Notes under the pieces: model-generated | Database searches by the model: none | What the model was told of the DNA's origin: nothing | Seen by the model: the letters and a program-made list of their open reading frames with translations, nothing else | Origin: Acidisarcina sp. | Lineage (GTDB): Bacteria > Acidobacteriota > Blastocatellia > Pyrinomonadales > Pyrinomonadaceae | Assembly (NCBI GenBank): GCA_021155145.1 | Contig: JAJNPX010000417.1 | Span: forward strand, 1 to 8,083 | Reading direction: 5' to 3' | DNA length: 8,083 nucleotides | Shown here: one piece after another, positions 1 through 5,783 of the stretch | Layout of the letters: each line of letters opens with the position of its first letter | How positions within the stretch are numbered: position 1 is the stretch's first letter | Program-made: the position numbers and the translations under genes

Positions 1-231
1 GATCCTCCAGGCTTCGGCGTTCACTCGACAACAGGACTAATGTTCTACCTTTCGGTGCTCGATCTGCCGGGTCTGCTGATCACGAAGCTTGTGCTAAGTC
101 CGTTCGAACCTTTATATTTCCTAGCACCCATGAACGCGATCATTCCCATCGGGTTGATAACCCTTCAATGGTTGTTAGTCGGTTCCGCGGCGGCGAGACT
201 GTTTAGTGACTATCGAAGTACAACGCATTGA
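1..231 (+). CDS. C-terminal part of a small hydrophobic membrane protein (5' truncated by window edge)
   Basis: The frame is open from base 1 to the TGA at 229-231, giving 76 codons, so the gene probably starts left of the window. An ATG at 40 is possible, but only a weak AGGA lies 3 nt before it, too close to be a good ribosome binding site. The peptide has two hydrophobic stretches, about codons 14-35 and 42-69 of the fragment. They are separated by a short loop rich in Pro and aromatics, and the end is polar (SDYRSTTH). This suggests a two-segment inner-membrane protein or the tail of a larger one. I do not recognise the family and assign no function. It is separated from pilM by more than 440 bases with a promoter candidate, so it is probably not part of the pil operon. 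Confidence 0.5.
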   Translation, partial: DPPGFGVHSTTGLMFYLSVLDLPGLLITKLVLSPFEPLYFLAPMNAIIPIGLITLQWLLVGSAAARLFSDYRSTTH

Positions 232-238
232 CGAAGAC

Positions 239-257
239 GGCGGAGTCAGCCTCCGCT
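239..257 (+). terminator. Hairpin just after the upstream ORF, possible 3' end
   Basis: GCGGAG (240-245) pairs with CTCCGC (251-256) around the 5-nt loop TCAGC, plus a possible G-U closing pair 239/257. It starts 8 nt after the stop codon at 229-231. No T-run follows, so this is not a canonical intrinsic terminator. It may instead protect the 3' end or act with Rho. Position after a stop is the main support. Confidence 0.35.
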
Positions 258-322
258 GAACGATCTTCCTCAGGAGCCTACGATTCACCACATCACCGTG
301 ACCGAAATCCGGTCTTTAAATC

Positions 323-370
323 GTTCAACATTGTAAAAAACTGTTGACATAGATTGTTCAACCGTGTAAA
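323..370 (+). repeat. Pair of 15-bp direct repeats, operator-like, over the pilM promoter
   Basis: GTTCAACATTGTAAA (323-337) and GTTCAACCGTGTAAA (356-370) match at 13 of 15 positions. They start 33 bp apart, close to three helical turns. Between them, GTTGA (343-347) is the reverse complement of the TCAAC in each copy, so the element reads TCAAC-GTTGA-TCAAC. The second copy covers the spacer and first bases of the proposed -10, and GTTGA overlaps the -35. This geometry is typical of transcription-factor sites, but the regulator is unknown. Confidence 0.5.
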
Positions 371-372
371 TT
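344..372 (+). promoter_or_regulatory. Sigma70-type promoter candidate for pilMNOPQ
   Basis: A perfect -35 hexamer TTGACA (344-349) is followed after 17 bp by TAAATT (367-372), which matches TATAAT at 4 of 6 positions. Transcription would start near 379-380, leaving about 295 nt of leader before pilM. It is the best -35/-10 pair I found in the 232-673 gap. The overlap with direct repeats suggests control. No transcript data are available here. Confidence 0.55.
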
Positions 373-379
373 CAAATCT

Positions 380-673
380 GACGACGCACCTCGCGATCGT
401 TTCCCTTCGCCACCCGATGCGAAAAAGTTTTCTAAACAACAATCTGTTTCAGGCCTCCTAAAGAGGCTTGTTACTTCCGGAACGAACGGGTTTATTGGCA
501 CCGCTTTCAGTTGGCCTGTCCCTTTGAAAGATACCCTCGACACTCGCACCTCCGGCGTGGCAAGAAAATAACCTACAAAGTCCAATACCCGTATCGCGTC
601 CATTTAAGAAAACACACAAAACAGTTCTGATTTAAGCCCCGGTAATCCTGCCGGAAAGGAGTGAAGAAAAATA
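380..673 (+). promoter_or_regulatory. Long untranslated leader of pilM with hairpins
   Basis: No convincing gene lies here; the open frames on either strand lack family-like sequence. Three possible stems are visible: TTCGC/GCGAA (406-410 with 419-423), a 7-bp stem at 451-457/463-469 (GCCTC-CTAAA-GAGGC core with A-U and G-U outer pairs), and CTTTCA/TGAAAG (504-509 with 525-530, 15-nt loop). The middle one is the strongest. A leader of this length could hold a regulatory RNA. I did not find the conserved blocks of the GEMM (c-di-GMP/cGAMP) riboswitches known from some pil operons, so no class is assigned. Confidence 0.35.
656..661 (+). promoter_or_regulatory. Ribosome binding site of pilM, long spacing
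   Basis: AAGGAG at 656-661 is the only strong Shine-Dalgarno sequence before pilM. It sits 12 nt upstream of the ATG at 674, longer than usual. pilN has the same arrangement (AGGGGAG at 1715-1721, 12 nt before its ATG). The GTG at 661 is out of frame with pilM, so the ATG at 674 remains the best start. Confidence 0.6.
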
Positions 674-1729
674 ATGCTGTTCGGTAAAAAGAAAAGAGTT
701 GCCGGTTTAGACATCGGTTCCAGTTCGGTCAAGATGGTTGAGCTTGACGGCAAGGTCGGCAACCTCAATCTCGTTAGCCTGGGCTTCGAGAATCTTCCTG
801 ACGATACGATCATCGACGGCCAGATCATGGAGTTGAACACCGTGTCTGACGTTATACGCAATGTTTGCTCGAATCACAATGTTTCGGCCGACAGCGTGGT
901 GACGGGCGTCAGCGGCCATTCGGTCATCATCAAGAACATCGTGCTTCCGCCGATGAGCCAGGAAGAACTGGAAGAGTCGATCGACTGGCACGCCGAAGAG
1001 CACATTCCATACGACCTCGCAGACGTGAGCCTCGACTATCAGGTGACCGGATCGAACAGCGAATCGACCCAGGTCCTGATCGCCGCGTGCAAACGTGAGA
1101 GGATCGACAACATCAAGCAGGCGATACAGCTTGCCGGCAAACAGCCGGTGGTGATCGATGTCGATACTTTCGCCCTTCAGAATTGCTACGAAGTGAACTA
1201 CCACCCGGACGAATCACAGGTCGTCACGCTGCTTAACATCGGCGCATCGACGATGAATGTGAATATCGTCAAGGGCACCCGATCGCTGTTCAGCCGCGAC
1301 ATCACGGTCGGCGGAAGCCAGTTCACCGATGTATTGCAGCGAAGCCTTGGCCTAAGTTTTCAACAGGCCGAAGCGGTCAAGCGCGGCGTGAATCACGCGG
1401 TCGACGGTATCGAGGAAAAGGCGATAGAGCCCTTGATGAACAACGTCACCGAGATCGTCGCTATGGAGATTCAGAAGACATTCGACTTCTATCGTGCCAC
1501 GACAGAAGACAATCAAACGGTCGTCCAAAAGATCCTCATTTCAGGCGGCGGTTCCAAGCTGCAGGGCCTGGCACAGGATCTTTCAGCACGGCTCGAGCTT
1601 CCGGTCGAGGTTCTCGATCCGTTCCGCAGCATCAAGGTAGATACGCGGAAATTCGATCCCGATTATCTGAGTGAAATCATGCCCGAAATGGCCGTCGCCG
1701 TTGGTTTGGCAATGAGGGGAGTGAGCTAA
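674..1729 (+). CDS. pilM: PilM, actin-like ATPase of the type IV pilus alignment complex
   Basis: PilM is a cytoplasmic protein with an actin/FtsA-like fold that binds nucleotide and the N-terminal tail of PilN, connecting the pilus motor side to the periplasmic complex. The 351-residue product has normal family length. It opens with the phosphate-1 motif LDIGSSSVK (12-20), carries the second phosphate loop LLNIGASTMNV (186-196) after an IDVDTFALQN segment (161-170), and has the adenosine motif ISGGGSKLQGL (289-299). It ends in AVAVGLAMRGVS, as PilM proteins typically do. There is no signal peptide or membrane segment, as expected. It is the first gene of the operon and ends 4 nt before pilN, which implies translational coupling. 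Motifs and gene order make this assignment secure. Confidence 0.95.
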   Translation: MLFGKKKRVAGLDIGSSSVKMVELDGKVGNLNLVSLGFENLPDDTIIDGQIMELNTVSDVIRNVCSNHNVSADSVVTGVSGHSVIIKNIVLPPMSQEELEESIDWHAEEHIPYDLADVSLDYQVTGSNSESTQVLIAACKRERIDNIKQAIQLAGKQPVVIDVDTFALQNCYEVNYHPDESQVVTLLNIGASTMNVNIVKGTRSLFSRDITVGGSQFTDVLQRSLGLSFQQAEAVKRGVNHAVDGIEEKAIEPLMNNVTEIVAMEIQKTFDFYRATTEDNQTVVQKILISGGGSKLQGLAQDLSARLELPVEVLDPFRSIKVDTRKFDPDYLSEIMPEMAVAVGLAMRGVS

Positions 1730-1733
1730 GAAA

Positions 1734-2432
1734 ATGTTAAAGATCAACCTACTTAATTCGGTTACAGAACGCCAGGGCGGAGCTGTGATGTCGGTCGACC
1801 GAAAGGTCGGAAGTCCCGGTATGCGTCTCTTATTGATGACGCTGGCCGTGGGATTCTTGCTCGCCGCTGTTATCGGTTGGGACGTTATCAGCACTCAGAT
1901 GGCCAAAGCCGACGCCGAACGCCAGCTCGAAGAGCAGAAGCAGATCGCGACCGAGCTCGAAGCGGTAATGAAGGAACAGAAGGAACTCGAGGCGAAGATC
2001 AAGAATATCGACGACCGTATCGCCGCGATCAAGAAACTCCGCGAAGAACAGAAAGGCCCGAGCGCCGTACTCGAAGCTCTCCGCGAGCGCATCGCGATGG
2101 TTCCTGGACTCTACCTTCAGAGCGTCGAGCAGGCAGGCGATCAGGTGACGATCAAAGGAAACTCGCCCGACGAGGCAGCCGTCACACAATTCGGCCGGAG
2201 CCTGGAATTTTCGAACGGCTTGTTCTCCAACCTGAATATCGAGACTCAGCGTCAGGAGATCGTCAACCAGAACGCATCGGTCCCCACCGGTGCCGAGGAG
2301 CCAAAGATAAACGTCGTGAACTTTACGGTCCGTGCAGGCTACAACTCTGCAAAGGGCAATACGACCGATGCGGTCGCCGCGAATGGCCAGGCTCCGGCCG
2401 CCGCCGCACCGACCCAGCTTGCCAAGAACTAG
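1734..2432 (+). CDS. pilN: PilN, inner-membrane type IV pilus assembly protein
   Basis: PilN is a bitopic inner-membrane protein. Its short cytoplasmic tail sits in a groove of PilM, and its periplasmic part pairs with PilO. The product begins MLKINLLNS, matching the INLLP-type PilM-binding motif of the family. One transmembrane helix lies at about 31-53. A charged coiled coil follows (about 55-107, rich in E, K and Q), then a compact alpha/beta domain (about 110-202) of the fimbrial assembly PilN family. The last 30 residues are Ala/Pro/Asn-rich and look disordered, an addition to the usual ending. The length of 232 aa is slightly above typical. The ATG at 1734 follows the pilM stop by 4 nt and is preceded by AGGGGAG. 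Identity rests on motif, topology and position between pilM and pilO. Confidence 0.92.
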   Translation: MLKINLLNSVTERQGGAVMSVDRKVGSPGMRLLLMTLAVGFLLAAVIGWDVISTQMAKADAERQLEEQKQIATELEAVMKEQKELEAKIKNIDDRIAAIKKLREEQKGPSAVLEALRERIAMVPGLYLQSVEQAGDQVTIKGNSPDEAAVTQFGRSLEFSNGLFSNLNIETQRQEIVNQNASVPTGAEEPKINVVNFTVRAGYNSAKGNTTDAVAANGQAPAAAAPTQLAKN

Positions 2433-2440
2433 TCGGACAA

Positions 2441-2454
2441 GCCTGCCATCAGGC
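2441..2454 (+). other. Small hairpin between pilN and pilO
   Basis: GCCTG (2441-2445) and CAGGC (2450-2454) can form a 5-bp stem with the 4-nt loop CCAT, 8 nt after the pilN stop. There is no T-run, so termination is unlikely. It may affect mRNA processing or stability in the 64-nt gap before pilO, or be chance. Confidence 0.3.
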
Positions 2455-2496
2455 CCAGATCGATCCTAACGAACCAATTAACAGAAGGATAAGAAC

Positions 2497-3156
2497 ATGT
2501 TAGAGAAACTCAAAAACCTCAAGTGGCACTTCCAGCTCCTGATCTTGCTCGTCGTATCGGCCGTGCTATACGGAACGGTCTATTACTTCGTGACCGGCCC
2601 TACCCGCGAAGAAGTGGCCGCCCTCAACGATCAGGTGGCTCAGCTTCAGGCGAAGAACGAGGCAGCCCGCCTGGCGACGCAGCGGATCAATGAATTCCGT
2701 GCTCTGTACGCCAGCAAGTCAGCTGAGTATGACGAACTGAAGGTCCTTCTGCCGGAACAGCGTGAGATCACAAATGTGCTTCAGGGCCTGCAGGACAACG
2801 CGAAGGATTCGAAACTGATCGTAATGCGTTTCACACCGCGGGACGACACCACGCAGAACTCGATACAGGCAAAACCTGTCGAGATCGAAGTGGACGCTAA
2901 TTTTAACAATCTTCGAGCCTTTTACGACAAGATGGCAAAGCTGCCCCGCATCGTCTCGATCACCGACTTTAAGATCAACCAGCTCGATAAGCAGAAGGCC
3001 GATCGCACGCTGCATGCACAATTCCTGCTCACGGCCTACTATGCCGATCCGGATGCGTTGAACAAGCCGGCACCAGTCAAACCGGGCCAGCCCGGAGCAC
3101 CCGCAGCCGCCCCTGGCCAACCGGCTCCCGCAGCCCAACCGCCCGCATCCAAATAG
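2497..3156 (+). CDS. pilO: PilO, inner-membrane type IV pilus assembly protein
   Basis: PilO forms heterodimers with PilN in the periplasm and contacts PilP and pilins; it helps align the pilus machine across the envelope. The 219-aa product has a short cytoplasmic N-terminus, a transmembrane helix at about 12-32 (QLLILLVVSAVLYGTVYYFV), and a coiled coil at about 36-90. A ferredoxin-like periplasmic domain follows (about 91-184), with VEIEVDANFNNLRAFYDKMA resembling the family's conserved strand-helix. From about 189 the protein is a Pro/Ala/Gly-rich tail of 31 residues that the well-studied PilO proteins lack. The start is supported by AGAAGGA (2483-2489), 7 nt before the ATG. The gene is the third of the operon. 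Sequence identity in this family is low, so topology and gene order carry much of the weight. Confidence 0.92.
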   Translation: MLEKLKNLKWHFQLLILLVVSAVLYGTVYYFVTGPTREEVAALNDQVAQLQAKNEAARLATQRINEFRALYASKSAEYDELKVLLPEQREITNVLQGLQDNAKDSKLIVMRFTPRDDTTQNSIQAKPVEIEVDANFNNLRAFYDKMAKLPRIVSITDFKINQLDKQKADRTLHAQFLLTAYYADPDALNKPAPVKPGQPGAPAAAPGQPAPAAQPPASK

Positions 3157-3196
3157 TATCTAGATCGCAACCTACCCGAACCAGAGAGAAAAAGCC

Positions 3197-3937
3197 ATGA
3201 CCAAGAAATTCAAACCAGTACCCTTCCTACGCCTCGCAATGCTGGCAGCCGCAGTCATTCTGCTCAACGGCAGCTTGAACGAAGCATCGGCTCAGCGAGA
3301 CCCGTTTGAAAAACCCGCCTGGGCCCGTACCAAGGAACAGCGTCAGGGTGTTCCCGGGTCGCCGGGGGTGAAGGGTGAACCTACCTATGGTGTGCCTGCG
3401 ATCGACCAGCGGATCGATTACTACAAGCGCCTCCGCGAGGACGCGGTCGCCAACGGCTTGCCGATGCCAAAGGTAACAAGCGTTCTGACGCTCGACGAAC
3501 TCGCCGTCACGGGCATTTTCAAAACCCCGCGAGGCTATGCCGCCATGGTCGAGGCAACCCCGATAAAACTCTCTTACACGATCTATCCGGGGGACAAGTT
3601 CTTTGACGGGCAACTGGTTGCTGTTGAAGAGAACCGCCTCGTGTTCAGAAAGGTTACCAAGGTCTCCAAGAATAAATTCGTCTCGTCGGTAGAGAACAAG
3701 TCGCTCCGGAAATATTCGGATCGGGATATGATCCAGGGCACCGCACCCGCGGGCGCGGGCGGTGGATCCGACGCCCCTGTAAATGCGGCCGCTCTTCTGC
3801 CGAGCAACAAGATGACTGTCACGCCTGTTGTGTCCCCTTTGTCTGAAATGGAAACACAGACCACAAAGGACGCTGCGAACGAGAAGGCAGAGCCCAAGTC
3901 GAAGAAACCCGTTCGGGTTGCGAAGAAACGGGGCTAA
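3197..3937 (+). CDS. pilP: PilP-type periplasmic protein of the type IV pilus complex
   Basis: PilP bridges the PilN/PilO dimer and the secretin PilQ. This 246-aa product has a signal peptide (basic MTKKFK, hydrophobic core about 10-24, likely cleavage after ASA near residue 32). The mature start RDPFEKPAW is PilP-like. The conserved beta domain spans about 98-172 (LDELAVTGIF, AAMVEATPIKLSYTIYPGD, FRKVTKV). Classical PilP is a lipoprotein, but this protein has no cysteine at all, so it cannot be lipidated. It may be a soluble periplasmic protein, or it may stay anchored by an uncleaved signal. A short Gly-X-Y run (GVPGSPGVKGEP, 51-62) lies in the linker, and the end is a long polar tail with basic KSKKPVRVAKKRG. 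The ribosome binding site is weak (AGAGAG at 3183-3188). Position between pilO and pilQ supports the name. Confidence 0.85.
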   Translation: MTKKFKPVPFLRLAMLAAAVILLNGSLNEASAQRDPFEKPAWARTKEQRQGVPGSPGVKGEPTYGVPAIDQRIDYYKRLREDAVANGLPMPKVTSVLTLDELAVTGIFKTPRGYAAMVEATPIKLSYTIYPGDKFFDGQLVAVEENRLVFRKVTKVSKNKFVSSVENKSLRKYSDRDMIQGTAPAGAGGGSDAPVNAAALLPSNKMTVTPVVSPLSEMETQTTKDAANEKAEPKSKKPVRVAKKRG

Positions 3938-3947
3938 AGGTTCGATC

Positions 3948-3978
3948 GGCCCGTAACGGGCCCACCAAGTTCTTTTTT
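3948..3978 (+). terminator. Hairpin plus T-run between pilP and pilQ, possible attenuator
   Basis: GGCCCG (3948-3953) and CGGGCC (3957-3962) form a perfect 6-bp GC-only stem with a 3-nt loop TAA, 10 nt after the pilP stop. A run of six T (3973-3978), extended by TT at 3970-3971, starts several bases past the stem. The gap makes this weaker than a canonical terminator. It could lower or tune read-through into pilQ, or stabilise the upstream mRNA end. Confidence 0.45.
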
Positions 3979-3981
3979 AAG

Positions 3982-4003
3982 GATCGCGATCGTTGTGCGC
4001 ACA
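3982..4003 (+). promoter_or_regulatory. Two adjacent 10-bp palindromes before pilQ
   Basis: GATCGCGATC (3982-3991) and TGTGCGCACA (3994-4003) are perfect palindromes only 2 bp apart, 35 nt upstream of the pilQ ATG and just after the hairpin/T-run. They could be protein-binding sites or RNA structure. I see no convincing -35/-10 pair beside them. Their function is unknown. Confidence 0.3.
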
Positions 4004-4028
4004 CGTCAACGAAAGCGAAGTTTGAAAC

Positions 4029-4034
4029 GGAGGA
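4029..4034 (+). promoter_or_regulatory. Strong ribosome binding site of pilQ
   Basis: GGAGGA lies 3 nt before the ATG at 4038 and is the most complete Shine-Dalgarno core in the operon, although close to the start. It contrasts with the weak site of pilP and would favour high PilQ synthesis. That suits a protein needed in many copies per pore. Confidence 0.6.
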
Positions 4035-4037
4035 AAC

Positions 4038-5687
4038 ATGAATTCTCAAATCACACCAAGCGGTCTCGTTAAACAAACGATCATCGCACTAATCTTAGTA
4101 GCCACGCTGAGCATTATGGCTTTCGCACAGCGTGCCGATCAGCAGGGACGACAGTATGGCGATCCCGGATTCCGCGGCGAGCCGATCAACCTGAACGTGG
4201 TCAATGCCGACGTCCGAGACATATTGAACTACGTTACCGAACAGTACGGCGTGAACTTCGTGATCGATAAATCGGTCAAGCAGGTTCCGGTCACCGTTAA
4301 CGTAAGCGACGTTCCATGGAATATAGCATTGGACTCGATCCTGAGAGCACAGGAACTCGGAATTCAGGTAAACGGCCCGATCCTTCGGGTCGCGGATTCC
4401 AAGATCCTTGCGACCGAGGGCGAGATCCTTCGCCAGGCAAATGAAACAAAGCTTGACGGTTCGCCGCTCTATACAGAGTTCATTCGCCTGAACTACGCAC
4501 GAGCGGCCGGCACCATCAATCGCGGCACGTCCTCCAGCGGAACCCCGGCCGGCTCATCGAGCGGTTCATCGAGCGGTTCGACCGGCGGCAGCGGCGGCGA
4601 GGGCCTTCTTCCGATAATCAAGCGACGTCTTTCGCGACGCGGTTCGATCGAAACAGACGGCCGCAGCAACTCGCTGATCATCACGGATGTGCGTGAGAAT
4701 ATCGACGCGATCCGCCAACTGGTCGCGATATTGGACCAGCCGGAGCCGCAGGTCGAGATCGAAGCACGCATCGTTGTTGCCACACGCAACTTCAGCCGCG
4801 ACGTCGGTGTGCAGCTTTCCGGCCTGGTCATCGGTGCTCGCGGAAGCGGTGCACAGGGCGGCACATTGCCCAACAATACGACCGGCCTAACGGTTCCTCC
4901 GGGACTTCCTAACGCCGGACCGAACAACGACCTTCGCTCGACGATCCCGAACACCGTGATCGGCCTGACGACAGGCATCTTCGGCACAGCTCAAATAAAC
5001 ATGCTGATCTCGGCAGGTGAACAAAAGGGCCAGGCCAAGGTCATCGCAACGCCTCGCGTAACGGCTCTCAACAACCGTGAAGCGATCATCGAAAGCAAGA
5101 CACAGATCCCGATCGTGACGGTCCAGCCCGGACAGGCTGCAGGCGGCGCCGCGATCGCTACGACGACCTATGTGGATGTTCCGCTGAAACTTCAGATCAC
5201 GCCTCAGATCACCGATCAGGGCACGATCGTACTTGAAGTGCTGGCCGAAAACAGTTCGACACCTCCGATCAGCGGCGGAACTGCACCTGCTATCAACACC
5301 CAGAAGATGCAGACGCAGGTCACGGTGCCCGATGGCGGAACGACCGTCGTGGGCGGCGTTCTGTTTGACGACGAACGCGAAAGCCAGGATCGTACGCCCG
5401 GCCTTTCGAAGATCCCGATCTTTGGCAACCTCTTCAAGCGTAAAGGCGTTTCAAGGAACACCAACGAGATATTGTTCTTCATCACGCCCCGCATCTATCG
5501 TCCCGACTACTCGCCGTCAGCCGGTTCGTCCGGTGTGAAGTCCTCGGCGACGATCCTTCAGCCGGTGCCGCTCGGCAACCCCGCATCGAACTCGGATGTG
5601 GCAGAGCCGGTAGCAAACCCGACCCCGACTCCGGTGCTTCTGCCCGCGGTCCCGGTACAACAGCCTGCGTCCGGACAGAAGCCGTAA
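4038..5687 (+). CDS. pilQ: PilQ, type IV pilus outer-membrane secretin
   Basis: PilQ multimers form the gated outer-membrane channel for the pilus. The 549-aa product has a signal peptide (about 1-30, cut after AFA) and an N0/STN-type domain (about 49-118, INLNVVNADVRDILNYVTEQ). An N1/secretin_N domain follows (about 146-234, IETDGRSNSLIITD), then the secretin core (about 237-487). The core includes QAKVIATPRVTALNNREAI (332-350), the signature VPDGGTTVVGGVL (430-442) and the ending PGLSKIPIFGNLFKRKG with EILFFITPRI. PilQ from well-studied bacteria is often over 700 aa because of AMIN domains before N0; these are absent here. A Ser/Gly linker (163-189) interrupts the N1 domain. A 62-residue Ser/Pro-rich tail (488-549) follows the core. 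The pore region appears intact. It is the last gene of the operon and has a terminator close behind. Confidence 0.95.
   Translation: MNSQITPSGLVKQTIIALILVATLSIMAFAQRADQQGRQYGDPGFRGEPINLNVVNADVRDILNYVTEQYGVNFVIDKSVKQVPVTVNVSDVPWNIALDSILRAQELGIQVNGPILRVADSKILATEGEILRQANETKLDGSPLYTEFIRLNYARAAGTINRGTSSSGTPAGSSSGSSSGSTGGSGGEGLLPIIKRRLSRRGSIETDGRSNSLIITDVRENIDAIRQLVAILDQPEPQVEIEARIVVATRNFSRDVGVQLSGLVIGARGSGAQGGTLPNNTTGLTVPPGLPNAGPNNDLRSTIPNTVIGLTTGIFGTAQINMLISAGEQKGQAKVIATPRVTALNNREAIIESKTQIPIVTVQPGQAAGGAAIATTTYVDVPLKLQITPQITDQGTIVLEVLAENSSTPPISGGTAPAINTQKMQTQVTVPDGGTTVVGGVLFDDERESQDRTPGLSKIPIFGNLFKRKGVSRNTNEILFFITPRIYRPDYSPSAGSSGVKSSATILQPVPLGNPASNSDVAEPVANPTPTPVLLPAVPVQQPASGQKP
4554..4577 (+). 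repeat. 12-bp tandem repeat inside pilQ
   Basis: TCATCGAGCGGT occurs twice head to tail (4554-4565, 4566-4577), and a degenerate third copy starts at 4578. It encodes SSSG units of the Ser/Gly linker in the PilQ N1 domain. The unit is a multiple of three, so a gain or loss of copies would change linker length without breaking the frame. Confidence 0.7.
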
Positions 5688-5735
5688 TTACGGCCCTTAT
5701 GGAAACAGCATAAGCAGAGAATTGTTTCTTCCATT

Positions 5736-5769
5736 GAACCCGCCCGACAGATCGTCAGGCGGGTTCTTT
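5736..5769 (+). terminator. Intrinsic terminator of the pil operon
   Basis: GAACCCGCC (5736-5744) pairs perfectly with GGCGGGTTC (5758-5766). After one C/A mismatch the stem continues with GAC/GTC around the loop AGATC. TTT directly follows the stem (5767-5769), then GTT. It lies 49 nt after the pilQ stop. It also lies 17 nt beyond the stop of the convergent minus-strand gene, but on that strand no T-run follows, so the U-tail signature fits only the plus strand. Confidence 0.8.
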
Positions 5770-5783
5770 GTTGCGTTAGAGCG

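Noticed and set aside
495..511. Sigma54-like promoter (TTGGCAC at 495-501), tempting because pil genes often use sigma54
   Set aside because: The -24 half is perfect, but no GC of the -12 element (TTGC) occurs at the right distance; TCAG is there instead.
358..603. An 81-codon minus-strand open frame in the pilM upstream gap
   Set aside because: It has no Shine-Dalgarno sequence that I can see, no recognisable domain, an unlikely composition, and lies over the promoter and leader.
380..673. GEMM (c-di-GMP or cGAMP) riboswitch in the pilM leader
   Set aside because: None of the conserved sequence blocks of GEMM RNAs was found; only generic hairpins are present.
5736..5766. Bidirectional terminator shared by pilQ and the convergent gene
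   Set aside because: The hairpin could fold on both strands, but the minus-strand side is followed by AATGGAAG with no T-run, so only plus-strand termination is supported.
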